In this document: one piece after another, positions 10,821-23,257 of the stretch
Layout of the letters: each line of letters opens with the position of its first letter
Position numbering within the stretch: position 1 is the stretch's first letter
Assembly (NCBI GenBank): GCA_011319805.1
Contig: SJRY01000061.1
Coordinates: 1-63,906 of the forward strand
DNA length: 63,906 bases
DNA from: Macrocybe gigantea
Lineage: Eukaryota; Basidiomycota; Agaricomycetes; Agaricales; Callistosporiaceae
Direction: 5' to 3'
Translations under genes and position numbers: made by a program
The notes under the pieces: model-generated
What the model was told of the DNA's origin: nothing
The model's input: only the letters and a program-made list of their open reading frames with translations
The model's database searches: none

Positions 10821-13800
10821 TCATGACTTCCCTTTGAGAGACTGCATGAATGACCTGAACCCGAATCCTTTTTTCCCTGACGGAGGAAGACCAGCAGTAG
10901 GGGGTACCGCACGGCTAGCTTGCTCGGATGGTGCGAACCCCATCCTGGTCAGCTTGTTCGCCGTTTTAACCTCGCGCTTGCCGCGTCCGATAGCGCTTCC
11001 TGTGAGCGGCGCGGTGGACACCCTGGTGAGAGTCGGACCCAGCTCTGCATCAATATCCTGATCTTCCAGCGAGCTGACACGGCTAAGATGTCCGGTCTCA
11101 AAGTCGGAGGTACGCGCCTGCGCGCGGCCAGCTGAGCGGCCATACGACGAGCCGCCGTCCAGCCCGACCTGGATCGTAGGCAAAGCCGACTGGGCGCGGG
11201 GGGGAATTCGTCCTGTGTTAATGACGAGTCTGGTTCCTGACTGATGGACAACCAGCTGGGAGGGGAAGGAGCCAAACCAGAGGTTGAGCGCGACGAGTGA
11301 TGAGATTTGCTCAGTTCTCCATTTAGTAGATTGCTCGCATGTCGTGGAGATACTGCAAGAGTGGAATGAGATCATGACTGCAAATGCGGGACACGAATAA
11401 GAATTAACCACTCACGTCCTTCCGCGGTGGAGGGCCTGCGTGGTTCCTTGATCTTCGGCTTGCTAGGCAGCCTGCCCATCTTGTACTCCAGACTATGCTG
11501 GCGCTCTGGCATACCATCCGCTCGGGACGATATAGCAAGCTTTGAAGGACTATGAGGCGGCGCATCGGCTTTTGACTGCGGCAACGTATTGCTGTGTCCT
11601 CTCTTCGCTCTTTGTCCTTCTTCGACCGTCTTCTGCTCCCGCAGACGCCTCTCCAAGGCCAGGCTTTGGCCATACGCCGCCAGCCGCGCGCTCAAGGGAG
11701 ACCTGCCCGTGCTTCCCGAAGAGGGTGTCAAGTCATCAGGAATCATCTCTAGGATATCCTGCTGCGCTTTCCGGACCAGTTCCTTAGCCTCGGCATGAGT
11801 GGATATAAGGTTGATGTCGATGTCCGGCGGCAAGCGCGGTCGGCGCTCAGGCGTTCCACCAGGTACCACCCGCTCGTCCTTGTGAGATACGTCATGGACC
11901 TGCAGCACGTCTTCAGACACAACCTCGTCGATGTTCCTGATGGAGATCGGCAGATTTATGAACGGGTCACGTCCCGACGTCATCAGGAAGGGCGTTACGA
12001 CGGATTCGCCCCCGCTCCCGCTGCCGCTCGTCGTGCCGCTGAGGCTCAGCTGTGGTTGGTTCTGACTATCCGTGGTGCTCGTGCTGCTGATAGAGTCACC
12101 CCTGAAACGGTTATTCGTCAGCGACGGAACGCGGAGCAATTCTTGGGTGGGCGCATTGAGCTCGGCCTCCTCTGCGAGGTCGGGAGGCGGTTTGTTGATG
12201 CTGAAAGGAAATTCTGCTTTTGCGAGGGCGAGAGTGTTTTCTTCCACCTTACCCTCGTCGGCGAGAATCGGAGAGACGGAGGAGTCCGACGAAGACGCGA
12301 ACGACAAGCCTCGCTCCCTCATGAGCAGATTCATAGGTAATGACTTTGCATCCCCGCTGTCGCGTTCGACCCGTGGTGGGAGCGGTTGACCATATTCCTC
12401 CTCTTCTTCATCCTCCTCTGCAGGACGAGCAGGGGTCCGTTCGCCGACATCTTGCAGCGCCGCTGCGTCGAAGTTCTTGACAGCTGGAGGCGCCGAATCC
12501 GGAAGGTCCTCGCCTGCCTTGGCACTAGGGTGTTCCCAGGTCGGAACGCTGGCTTTCTTATATTTTGTCAAGGACCCGACGCTGCTGCTCCCTCGCAAGC
12601 CATGCACACCATGAGGAGGCTGGCTAACGTCATTCGCGTCATGGCCGCCGTTGACGTCGAAACGGAGAGCGCAGGACATATGAGGGCCCGAAGGCGGGGT
12701 GACGTTCGAAGGCCGTAGAATACTCGATTTCCGGGCGAGCTTGGACGTTTCGACATCTTCCTCTGGCAGAATGATGGTATCGTCGTCGAAAACAGATCCG
12801 TTTCTGTAACTAGGTGCTACAGTGGCACCGAGACTGCTGGCAGAGCCTGAGCGGTTGCGCTGCTGGTCTCTCGCACGGAAGAAGCCCAACTTGGCGAGGG
12901 GACTGGAAGATGGACTAGGACTGGCCTTTGCGTGACCCTCGGCTGGCGCCTGAGCGCTGCTTGTGGATCTCGATCGATCGCGGTTTTGGAGACGCAGGTG
13001 ACGCTGCTGTTGTTGTTGTGCCAGCGCGTGATGCAGGTCTACAGCAGAAGGAGGTTGCAATTGTGATAACGGTGGCGAACGCGTCAAAGTATCGCTGCCC
13101 CGGCGATGACGGGGCTCCATCGGTGGAGTCAGCGTGACTTCGCTCATGTTCGAAAGTCCGGTGGGTTTGGAAGATTGGGTCGTTTCAAGTGACGTCACGA
13201 GAGGAAGGTTGCTGGTGGAAATGGATTCGGGCACCATGGTTGACTGGGAACCTTCGGACACGTGCGAGGGCTCCTCCGTTTGCGCCTTCTTGAATATGTT
13301 CATCAATGAATATTTGCTTCCCAGCTTTTTGATGCCAATTCGCCCAGGAGACGTCTGTTCGGCCGCAGGGTCCGGAGTTTCAGCACCCGTGCCTGCAGAC
13401 CGGGGTCTCTGGGTGGCGGTGGCGTTGTCGCGGGTCACAGAGGTCTTGCGACTTCGAGATGCACCGAGGGAAGCAAGGCCCGAGATATGCGTAAGGGATG
13501 GACGGCGCATTTCCGACGTGGCATGTTGGGCCTCTCCGGGCGGCGTGGTGACCTGGAGTGCAAGGTCTCCTTTGGGACGTGTGGGAGAAACGGGCGGAGT
13601 GAGAGTTGGTCTGCGACCGGGAGAGGGCGGATGGTGTTTTGAGGAAGAGTCGCTGGATTTGAGAATGTTCAATGCGGTATCGATGGAATGCTTCATATGT
13701 ATCCGCCGGCGCGATGACAGTGAACCAGAAGGTTCGCCGTCCGATGCAGAGGACCCCATTCTGTCTCGACCAAACGACCTGTCTTGAGCGCCGCCAAACT

Positions 13801-14470
13801 TGGTATCCTCGGCGGTTCCACCAGGGCGCTCCCTGAGGTCTTTGTCCTTGTTCAAAACCCACTGCCGGAGTTCGTCTGCACATTCTAACCAGCCGCTCTG
13901 CCGGGCGAGAATCTCCGGTGTGACTCCGTGCTTATCTGAAAGATCGGCGTGAGCGCCGTGATGGAGGAGCAAGGTGACCACTTCTTTGTTTCCGTTGGCG
14001 GCGGCAAAGTGGAGGGGCGTCGAGCCCGAGGTGCCAACAATGGGAGCAGAAGCATCACGATTTCGTTCGTTGGAGTAGCGACGAGGCAATCTGAAAAAAA
14101 AGAGACGATTGACGCATGAGGATACATACTCGCCCAGAGGGGTGTTCATATGACAAGGACTCACCTTGGAGCGTTAACATCAGCTCCGTGGTCAATGAGC
14201 AGCTTCACGACTTGGACATTTCCACCAGCACACGCTGCATGCAAAGGAAGGACGCCGTCGAGCACGGAGTTGATGGGCTGGCCATGTTCGAGAGCATATT
14301 CGACAAGGCCAACGTTCCCCGTCGCAGCTGCTGAATGCAGTCCGAGGCTAGGGACTAACGAGATGTCAGATATTGCAAGGCTTTCCTGAGAAAGACGCTA
14401 GACGCACACTCAGTGATGACGTTATATTTTGCCTCGGCTCTTTGGTAAGTCGTCCGCAAGGGCCAGGCAT
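10821..14470 (-). CDS. Large ankyrin-repeat protein with long disordered Ser/Pro-rich tail
   Basis: Probable start ATG at 14470 (MPGPCGRLTKEPRQ), spliced to exons carrying ankyrin repeats: LGLHSAAATGNVGLVEYALE, GVLPLHAACAGGNVQVVKLL, then LPRRYSNERNRDASAPIVGT and STPLHFAAANGNKEVVTLLL, HGVTPEILARQSGWLECADE. About 900 residues of Ser/Pro/Arg-rich, probably disordered sequence follow, with short conserved-looking islands (RRIHMKHSIDTALNILKSS, GRIGIKKLGSKYSLMNIFKK) and a basic end (KKGFGFRSFMQSLKGKS). A GTGAGT intron lies near 11375-11415. A run of seven G on plus (11198-11204) should be eight to keep EFPPRAQSALPTIQVG in frame. The function is not known from sequence; ankyrin repeats suggest a protein-binding scaffold. 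Confidence 0.8.
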
Positions 14471-15412
14471 GTTTAAGGAGACCAGTCCTCAATACCGACG
14501 AGACGACTAACGGGAATTTCAGGCAAACGGTGTGCTGTCGAGTTAAAGAAGAAAAAAAGATGGGCTGTGGAGGGAAAGCTGTATGTCTGAACCCGGATTC
14601 GGTTAACAAGTTGCTGGAAGATGGAAAAGACCGATCGGAGACAGCTAGCGCGTTGTCGGGGAGAAACTGGCCCGGTCAACGGCACATAGAGGACTGAAGG
14701 GAAGGGCCTGGGGTTGTGGAGAGTCGGAAGGCGGTGGTGGTGGATTGCGGGCAAGTGGCTGCTCGATCAGAAATTGGCTTGCCATTCTCAGCGTCGACAA
14801 CAATTATTCAAAAACAGTTATCTCATCTCCGTTCATCTCGCTTTCCGCTCCCTTGATATGATTACCCGATTCCATTTATGTGGCCTCCACGTTCAAGGGT
14901 GTAATCTCAAAAGCTTGCATCTTTATATTGGAACATTCCTAAAATGAACACCAAGGGTCATCATCGAAGAATATTTTATTTACCCCACTCGCTCGTTCAC
15001 AATACAGTCCGGCTTTCTGCTGCACCGTGATCAATCATCGTAGTCCATCCTCCTCGGCGTCAGATCATCTTCTAGCACAGTTTTCGCCACTGACAGAATG
15101 CCGACTTGCCATCGTATTTCTGCCGAGTCGTCATCTCCACACATCTATCCACCTTTGTAAAACCGTTACCGTTCCCACGACATGTTGCAGCCACCATCCC
15201 CTAGACAAAGCAGAACGATACATTCGGGCCTTCCGCCTTTGTTATTCGGTCTTTCGATTTCCAATTAGAATGCTCCTTATTATTTCAGGGTTCAAACAAA
15301 GGACAGTCCTCGAAGCATCATATGGCACCAAGAATATCGACACGGAGCATTGTTATCTTGCCACATACGAATTGTCATAGGAGAGCGGTCCATCAGTACT
15401 CCTTTCACATGA
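14471..15412. other. Intergenic between ankyrin gene start and HOP2 end
   Basis: Open frames at 14473-14754 (minus) and 15027-15380 (plus) have no domain and biased residues typical of non-coding reading. The ankyrin gene promoter should lie just above 14470. Nothing else is supported. Confidence 0.5.
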
Positions 15413-16470
15413 TCAGCGCTTTCGTTTCAAGACGTTTGATGGTTTCTGGGGGAGACAAAGCGCAGAGCGCTCTAGCTTGTTGTGTTCAGGGGTATCGAGC
15501 TCAATCCCGAGGTCTTCCGCGAGGCCTGCCGCATCTTGAGGAGGTAGGACATCTGTTGCCAGCTGCCAGAACCTGAAACCAAGCCAAAAGGGTCAGATAA
15601 ATGGGGCGCTGCTCCCAGTTATCTCTGAAGCCGCCCTGATCCTCGCACAACAAAAGGTCGGGGGTTGGCAAGACACGTACATCGTGAAGATATTTCTGCG
15701 CCTGACCCATTCCGCACGCCATCTCGTCCACTCGGCGTCGACTTGCGCCAAGTCTTCGGCGGAGATCAACGGAGCTCCGGAGCGCAGAGGCTCGAGACGA
15801 CAGCTAATGGATGCTATCTGCTGACAATCGAACGTGCATTGTCCTTAGACAGCAGCAGCGGCACCTACAGCATCAGTCACCAAGGCAATTTGGCTCTCCA
15901 GTTCGAGATCCGTCGGCGTTGACCTTTGTCTCACCATCTCTGAGCCGCAAGCTAAAATAAGTCCCTCAAAATCATTAATCAGCGGTTACCTGCGCTAGCG
16001 GCTTTGAGTTCGGCAGCGAGAAGCTTATTTTCTTCCTCTATTCGACGGTGCTCAGCCTCCAACGCAGCACTCTGGTCGGCCGGGATGCATTCCAGGTCTG
16101 CTTGATTGACGACGAAGAAAGTGGTTTTGCCTACAGAGAGTGAACAGAAGTGACACGCATATATCGACTCGTACCATATGTTTTTTGTGTCAATTTGCCC
16201 TTTTCGGTGAGCGCAAGAAGAATCTTTTGAGCAGCTGTTTTAGGAACAGCGCCTTTGAGGTTTGCGGCGACGTCCACTGCGCCGAAAGGGCGATTCATCT
16301 GTTGGGCGTCGGACAGTCATATGGCACCTAAAACGTGGTCCCCACCTTCTTAAGATACTCGTAGACAGCATTCTCGGCTGCATCAGATAAATCAACAGCC
16401 CTGCGCATTCTCGACGTGCCGTACCTTCCTGGCCCTTGAGCACCTTGACGTCTGACTTTGGTTTCGACAT
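15413..16470 (-). CDS. HOP2: Meiotic recombination protein Hop2 (PSMC3IP/TBPIP homologue)
   Basis: Partner of Mnd1 that stimulates Dmc1/Rad51 strand invasion in meiosis. Seven or more small exons read: MSKPKSDVKVLKGQE, AVDLSDAAENAVYEYLKK, MNRPFGAVDVAANLKGAVPK, TAAQKILLALTEKGKLTQKT, GKTTFFVVNQADLECIPADQ, the leucine-zipper-like EAEHRRIEEENKLLAAELKA, then LELESQIALVTDAV, RLEPLRSGAPLISAEDLAQV, DAEWTRWRAEWVRRRNIFT, MFWQLATDVLPPQDAAGLAE and DLGIELDTPEH, ending in a basic tail (NVLKRKR). The N-terminal winged helix, central coiled coil and C-terminal helix match the family at about 220 residues. It is divergent from the mitochondrial carrier gene. Confidence 0.92.
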
Positions 16471-16716
16471 GGCTGGTCAGCAGCTGAGGAGGAACGCGTC
16501 GAAGGTGCCACTGATGCGAGGCACGTGATCGGATGACCAGTGCCGAACGATCCGGGGAACTGGGGAAGCGTTGCCGACGGAGCAAAATTTGGAGCTGAGG
16601 ATGCACTGACCCCGTTTCTCAGCGCCGTCCACCATCGTTCTCGCCGCTGCCGCTGCTCTCTTCTAGAGTCGCCAATTTTGTCGCATTTGCATGAGCAACA
16701 ACAGCCCTCTCTGCGA

Positions 16717-17960
16717 ATGAGTCCAAATGTTCCCGCTTCTCTGCGAGACAAGCCACGCGACAAGCAGAGTTTCGACTATATCCTCCGGTCTGGGATCGCT
16801 GGCGGAATTGCGGGATGCGTCGTACGTGTCTTATTGTATGTCGTTCTTTTATTCCACAGCTCTTAGTATCGTCGTTTGCTAGGCCAAGACGGTCGTCGCG
16901 CCGCTCGATAGAGTCAAAATTCTCTTTCAAGCATCCAATCCAGAGTATCAGAAATACACAGGTTCACCGGATCTAGCTTTTTCCCGCTGCAGCATCCAGT
17001 CTGGCTGACTGTACGTCCGTAGGCTCCTGGAGTGGCGCTTTTCGAGCCATGTCTGGTATATATCGGGAAGGCGGTGTGCGAGGGCTGTTTCAAGGCCATT
17101 CTGCTACCTTGCTCCGCATTTTCCCATATGCTGCCATCAAGTTCATGACGTACGATCAAATTCACAATGTGATTGGATTTTCATTTCGTTGTGAGAACAA
17201 TACTTACCCCTGTCTGTCTAGATCTTAATGCCCACAAGAGAGAAAGAAACCAACGTGCGACGCTTTGCCGCGGGCGCGTTGTCAGGTCGTGCTCCGTGTT
17301 GCTCTTGTGACATCAATGGGTCCTGACCGTAATGCTTATCCAGGGACACTCTCCGTATTTTGCACATATCCGTTAGATCTCATCCGTGTTCGCATGGCTT
17401 TCCAGACGAAATCGCCAGAAAGACGCGTCCTTTCGTCACCACCCAAGTTCACCAATGTCTGCAAGCAAATATACCATGAAGGAGCCACTACAAAAGCATC
17501 GTCTCACGAGCTTGGCACTCAAGTCATGAAGCACTCCATCGAACGTTTCCCCATTCTCAAGTTTTATCGCGGATTTACTGTAACTGTGACTGGCATGATT
17601 CCATACGCAGGCGTGTCGTTCCTATGCTGGGGATTCTTGCGATCCCGCCTTCTACCCCCTTCTAAAGTCGGCCACACTCCTCCCACGCCATTGGCGGACC
17701 TGACTATTGGAGCAATATCTGGTGTTTTGGCGCAAACGGCATCCTACCCCTTTGAGGTCATTCGCCGGCGGATGCAGGTAGGCGGGATCACACGCCCAGA
17801 TCGTTGGCTGCGGTGGAGTGAAACGATGCGCGCCATCTGGCGAGCCAATGGCTGGAGAGGATTTTATGTCGGGTTGAGCATTGGCTACTTGAAGGTGGTG
17901 CCAATGACGGCTGTGAGTTTCACCGTCTGGCAGAGCGGCAAGAGGTTATTGAATGTATAG
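16717..17960 (+). CDS. LEU5: Mitochondrial carrier, Leu5 / coenzyme A transporter type
   Basis: Inner-membrane solute carrier (SLC25 family). Exon 1 (16717-16821) gives [19 protein letters not shown] and [16 protein letters not shown]. Later exons give [117 protein letters not shown] and [20 protein letters not shown]. Carrier signatures are visible in each repeat (APLDRVK, YPLDLIR, YPFEVIR) and the first is diagnostic of the Leu5/SLC25A42 group. Yeast Leu5 is required for mitochondrial coenzyme A accumulation; substrate here is by homology. Five introns; the reading frame needs no repair. Confidence 0.88.
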
Positions 17961-18224
17961 CGACGTAATCCTCACCATCAAACCGTAGCATTTTTTTTTT
18001 GATGTAATCCTTACGGAGGTAGAATGGGATCCAATGTCTTGTCATCTTCCTGACGTTCCTGATTGATCGCGTTCCAAGTGACAAGAAATGCTTATATAGC
18101 GGGAGCGTGGATTACTTGCGAATGCCTTGAGAACTCGTCATTTTGAACGCAATTCTGGCTCGAGAAACCCCTGTCCTGGACGTTCCGCCGGCGACGAGTA
18201 GTTGAGTATCGAGGGAGGCAAGCC

Positions 18225-20849
18225 ATGGAGCCCACGGAGAACAAGCCGCCCGCTGGAGGCAAGGAGAAGAAGACCCGTCGACGGCTGCGGCTAAGCTGCG
18301 TAGAATGCACGAAGCGTCGACAGGTGAGCATCTCTTCAACGACCAATCTGTCCTTTTTTTGTCTTTTCTGTACGTTGAGGCCTGCTCTTTGGCCAGAAAT
18401 GCGATAGGACCTACCCGTGCTCGCTCTGCGTCACAAGAGGCGTCGCCCATCTCTGTCGCTGGGAAACGGTCCCGCTTGCTCGCCCGCCACCAGCACGCCC
18501 TCCGACGACTGCGCCATACGCGCAGAGCCAGGATGCCATCATCCAGGAGCTCTCGACGAGAATTGCATCGCTTGAGAAAGCGTTGGCGGAGCAGAAGAAA
18601 CAGAACGGGCAACAATCCTCCTCCTTAGCTTCGACGCCCTGCGAAGTCTTGATGTGCTCGCCGTCCACATCCACGGTGTCGGTTCCATCAAGCGATACAT
18701 TGTCATCGAGTTCTGAGCCAACCCCTGACGTTCCAAACGGCACGCCTCTGCCATTTGACGCAACATCTAGTGACGACGGGTTGAACTCGCCCTTTGCCCC
18801 ATTGTACTGTATTGGTCAGACCGTCTACTCCACTACGTCGACCCTTGCCCGCCTGTCTCTCGGTCATCACGGCGAGTACATTGGGAGGGGGAGCCTGATT
18901 TGCGCTCTGCACAGCGTGAGCTTGTCAACGTTCGTACTTCTGACTCTGCAGGATCTATTGACATAAAAGGGAATCTCTCTCCTCCTCCGTGTTCACAGAT
19001 GAGCGTGGGCCAAACGCCCCGTTTCCTGTATGCAAAGTCCACGGACGCCACTGGTGCCTACCGAGACTACGCCGCGGACTTTTCAATGGAATCTCTGGAG
19101 GACAGGGTGAAGCAACTCATCCTGATGCTGCCACCAGTGCAAGCAACCCTGGCTCTCGCACAAAGTTTCTTCCGGGAAAACAATTGGCGGTTCGGCATAC
19201 CAGAAGAATGGTTTCTCACAGCGTGTGCGCAGATGTGGCGGGCGCTGGACTTCCCTGAAGCCCGGGCGGCGCGAATCAACGCAAACTGGTTGTGTCTGTT
19301 CTTCTCCGTCCTCGCGTTCGCGCCTCCGCCAGCCACATCGGGAAATTCTCCACCCCTGACTCAGGAATACGTGCCCAAATCCAGCGACGAGTACTTCATG
19401 TGCGCTATGACGGCCCGCCGGATCGCAGAGGACGAGTATCTGAACAAGCCGAATCTATCTCTGATGGTCTCCGCGGCTGACGGCACCGTGTTGGGCTGCC
19501 TCGCGGTCCCACTGTTGTGCAGTTACCTTTCCGAGCGCGGCAGGGTCAGCGAGGCTTGGAAGCTTGTGGGTACTGGCCTCAGGAATGCTGAAGCCGTTGG
19601 CATGCACCGCGATCCGGAATGGCGCCAGTGGCAGGTGATGTCCAAGGACGAGGTGTTGCTTAGACGACGGGCCTGGTGGGGCCTCATCATCTGGGACAAG
19701 TGAGCTCTGTTTCCCCGTCGCACCGACCGACCGACTGCAATATCTTACGCGTGGACCAATAGGATGTATTCGTACCTACTGGGAAGACCCCAGATGGTCT
19801 GCAAATACAACTTCGATGTTGCTCTCCCGTCACCTATCGATAGCAACGGCGCCCGAAGTCTGTTTGATCTCGGCCGGATTGTCTTCATTCAGCTCACTAC
19901 GATAGCCGGAGAGACGCTCGAAAGGGTAACAATGAATCTTTGCCCCTTTGGAAAAGCGCCCGCTGACATGCACCAATCTCAGTGCTTTAGCGTGGAGTTC
20001 CCAAACTGCCCCACTTTCTTTGAGATGGACAGCAAACTCAAACAGTGGGAGGACTCTTTGCCCGTCGAGTATCAGCAGGACAGGAAGGACTCCGACCTCA
20101 GCGGCATTTCTTCCACGGACAGACTAACCATAAACCACCAGCGCTATACGCTCCTCACGTGGTATTTGATTTGCAGGGTAAAACTCTACGTGGCCGCCAT
20201 CACTGGACACTGTCGCCCGCCGCAGTCCCTGACTGACCTCATGGAGGGGCGCAAGCAGTGCGTGCTGCTGTCTATGCGGCTCATCCGGTTCCAGTGTGAC
20301 ACGCATGATGCCGCGATGCAACAAAAGGCGAAACCCAGCGAGCGCGGCTACGCGCCTAGCAGCAACTGGTATTTTGAAGGCTGCTTCATGCTGTTCGAGG
20401 CGTCCGTCGTGCTGCTGACGACGCTGACGCGGTTCCCGTGGAAGGAGAAGGTGTCCGAGGCAGAACAGCTCATCGATCGCGCCGTGGCCGTCTTCGACCG
20501 TGTCATCGCGGACGAGCCGGGCAAGCACGCCGAGATTGCGCGCATGGCGACCGAGGTGCTCGGCACGCTCAGGCAGGAGCACTGGTGGAAATCGCAGATC
20601 AGCGGAGACGTGGACATGATCGCCGCGGCGCTTCCTATTCCTTCGCCGTTCGCGCCTCAGATCGTGCAGCCGGACGTGAAGCCGCCCGATGCAGACCAGC
20701 AATGGTACACGACGCCGTCCTACTCGAGCATTTTTGGCGCTTTTACTCACCACAACCCGTCTGCGCTTGTCCAATCGACTGATTCGAACGAACGGACATT
20801 TACACAGACGACCGTGTTTCCTGGCGTCGGTAGGGCAGCCGGCTTTTGA
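18225..20849 (+). CDS. Zn(II)2Cys6 fungal transcription factor
   Basis: Nuclear DNA-binding regulator. After MEPTENKPPAGGKEKKTRRR comes a complete binuclear zinc cluster: SCVECTKRRQ, intron, KCDRTYPCSLCVTRGVAHLC, with spacing C-x2-C-x6-C-x5-C-x2-C-x8-C. A short coiled coil follows (IIQELSTRIASLEKALAEQK). The fungal-specific regulatory domain covers 19.1-20.6 kb, with the segment CAQMWRALDFPEARAARINA, a RRRAWWGLIIWDK motif and YLLGRPQM after the last intron (19700-19761). The protein ends GVGRAAGF. A run of five G at 18887-18891 should be six for IGRG to continue into EPDLRSAQRELVNVRTSDS. Target genes cannot be told from sequence; neighbours are not an obvious cluster. Confidence 0.9.
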
Positions 20850-21295
20850 ACCGTTGAACGGACAGTTTGGTGGTAGTAACTTATTGCAAGCATCGCGCCT
20901 TTTCTCCCATCAAAATGGATGGTCAACGTTCTTGGGGACAGCGACCTGGTATACCAGTGGTGCTCCACTCTTCAATATATATGTATTGGGAAAGGTACTA
21001 ATGCACAAGGTCTGGAGCACATCCAAGGCTGCGACATCCTGTATTTCTTTGGACATTTAATTATTGAGCGCACACTGAACAGCTTGTCGTTGCAGATAGA
21101 CAACCATGGCATGCATGTACATATAATATATTGCAGATGAATCCAAATGCCTCTAATCCTTGAGTCTGTGCATCATACATACTAATCCAACAAGTTGAAT
21201 ACAGAGGACATCAGTTAAGACAATGTCTATCATGACAAGGTCAGCCGCCACGTTCATCAATTTCAAGGAGAAATCGGTACCTGTAGATCCATTGA
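20850..21295. other. Intergenic between convergent TF and ERV2 genes
   Basis: Convergent 3' flanks. AT-rich around 20970-21140, with no domain-bearing frame and no clear terminator motif that I can single out. Confidence 0.5.
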
Positions 21296-22303
21296 TCAAC
21301 CGCCTTTGATGAGACCGGCACCTGTGATCTGGTCTTTGGTTGGATCGCGTTCGAGATCCATGGGGTCTGGATGGGAGGATTGCTTGAGCGGTGGGTCGCC
21401 GCAACCGCAATCGTACGTGCTGTCGAGATTGGCGCAATCAAACTGTGGCTTTTTCAACCTCTCATTGACACGATTATGTATTGAGCATAGCCTAGAACAA
21501 TCCTCCAGTCAGTGGAGTACTCGATACGGGCTGCATCTGGCCATACCAGAGCGCCACAATCATCCTGGACGACGTCTGGTGAATATTGTAAGAAGCAGCA
21601 CGGAAAGGGGGAGAGTCGAGAAAATTACTTGGGGAGGATAGGTTTTGAGTAGTTGTTGGAATTCGTGAGCACATTCTCCACAGGGGTATAGCCTCGAAGT
21701 GAGATGGAAATAAGAACGAATAGCCTCTCGCTCATCGGGTGTCGGTTTCTAAACAGATGTCCTCGTCAGTCCTACGTGTACGGAAGATGAAATACCTAAG
21801 CCAACCTCTGGAAATCGCAGGGTCATGGTATGCCTGTCAACCAAGAGGTCATGACTCAGTTCAACCCAGGACGGAGACACAACTCGCACATCAATTTCCA
21901 CGTCGCTCTGCCCAATTCCACCCTAGACGACAGCACATCGGTATCTATGTGAGTAAACGTGAGATTAGACTTCGAACATGTACGATCTCACTTCGCAGTT
22001 TCATTGCCGAGCCTGGACATGATCACTCCACCTTTGGTGACATCCGTTGCGGGAGCGGCGCTGGCATGCGACTGAGAATTCTGTGCCAGGGTCTTCTCTG
22101 CGCCTCCTTCACCGAATATCTGGCCCGTCCATGGGTCGATATACGCGCGCGTGGGAGTATGAAAAGTGGCGATCGTGGTCAACAGAAGCTAACCACCAAA
22201 AAGAGCACATGAGCGACGAGGCGAATATGGTGGTGGTAATAACAACACAGCGCACCAAAGCTACGATCACAGCCAAGAAAGCCTTTGCAAAGCGGGACAA
22301 CAT
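21296..22303 (-). CDS. ERV2: ERV/ALR sulfhydryl oxidase, Erv2 type (ER lumen)
   Basis: FAD-linked thiol oxidase that makes disulfides using oxygen. Start MLSRFAKAFLAVIVAL is a signal anchor. Exons then give HTPTRAYIDPWTGQIFGEGG, VIMSRLGNETAK, VELGRATWKLMHTMTLRFPE, KPTPDEREAIRSYFHLTSRL, YPCGECAHEFQQLLKTYPPQ, TSSRMIVALWLCSIHNRVNE and RLKKPQFDCANLDSTYDCGC, ending GAGLIKGG. The active CxxC (YPCGEC), the FAD-contact blocks RATWKLMHT and HNRVNERL, and the C-terminal Cys-Gly-Cys shuttle pair known from yeast Erv2 are all present. Six exons, reading frame intact. In the ER it would feed oxidising power to folding, in keeping with the secretory genes in this window. Confidence 0.92.
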
Positions 22304-23257
22304 GCTGGTAATCGGAGAAAAGTCTAATGGTCTTGCATGTGCGCTGCTTGTTTAAGGGTTTTGGCAAATCGAAACGTCTCGGCCCAGTGAGACTCGGAAT
22401 GGGCCAGATAGACCAAAGATCACATGACAGCGATGTCGTTGAAACGAGTCTCAACGAGGGGGCGAGGCTTCCACACTGTTGCTGTTCAACTTGCCTTTGT
22501 AGGGGTTATGTTCAGCTTTGCGACAAAGCAGTGTGCTTGGAGATCACATCCCTAAGCGCGCACACAACATACTCGGTTTTCCTTGGCTACGCGGTGATAC
22601 GGATCCAACTAGCTCGTTTTCCCAAAATTGACTACGCACACATGTGCAAAGCAGACCTCCGTCGGAATGTTGCGTTCGGAGCGAAGAGTGGGCTTTTAAT
22701 TATGCACTTGAATGGTAATATATCGGCTTCCTCAAGTGCCTCATGATAGGACTTTATGAAGCATTCAACATGTCGAGTGTGACATGAAGAACGAAGAGAA
22801 TTTATCAACAGAGAAATGAACGGCGCAACCGAACGATCGTTCCCGCACAATGCATGAGTGTATAAGCCTTTTTCATTTCGCCAGGTATGTTGACCACCAA
22901 ATCTCGAACATCAACAAGGGTAAAAAAATATGTATGATGGACGAAAGAAGAAAAAACCCAGTACACCTAAGAAAGAAAGGAGAAAAAGAACTAGTATGCT
23001 GATATAGTTGGGAGCAGTATTCTAGGATTGGCTAAATCGATAAACGAGACAAATCGGCATGATAATCGGGGTAATGTCCTTGAATACGGACGCGGTCAAC
23101 GAGCGACGGTGAATGATACAGTTGGCAAAGGAGCGAACGCGATCGACGAATTTTTTTTTAGATACTTGACTGAGATTTTTGTTGAATTATTTCGTTGGTC
23201 ATTGCAACGCCACAGAACCCGAGGAAAAAATGATACACTGCGAGATGATATGACGGA
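22304..23257. other. Intergenic between ERV2 and the OPT transporter
   Basis: About 950 bases with scattered short frames (for example 22327-22746 plus) but no domain, no convincing splice chain and A-rich purine stretches around 22920-23010. I see no gene here. Confidence 0.5.

Noticed and set aside
11795..13883. Several long plus frames and other minus frames.
   Set aside because: All lie inside the 930-codon ankyrin protein frame and have shadow-like composition.
15027..15380. A 117-codon plus frame downstream of HOP2.
   Set aside because: No domain, no homologue I recognise, no splice partners, and low-complexity composition.
17991..18000. Run of ten T after the carrier gene as a terminator.
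   Set aside because: Fungal RNA polymerase II genes do not end at T runs; it is only 3' flank.
20124..20774. A 216-codon Arg/His-rich minus frame.
   Set aside because: Antisense shadow of the Zn2Cys6 factor; composition is typical of a reversed GC-rich coding frame.
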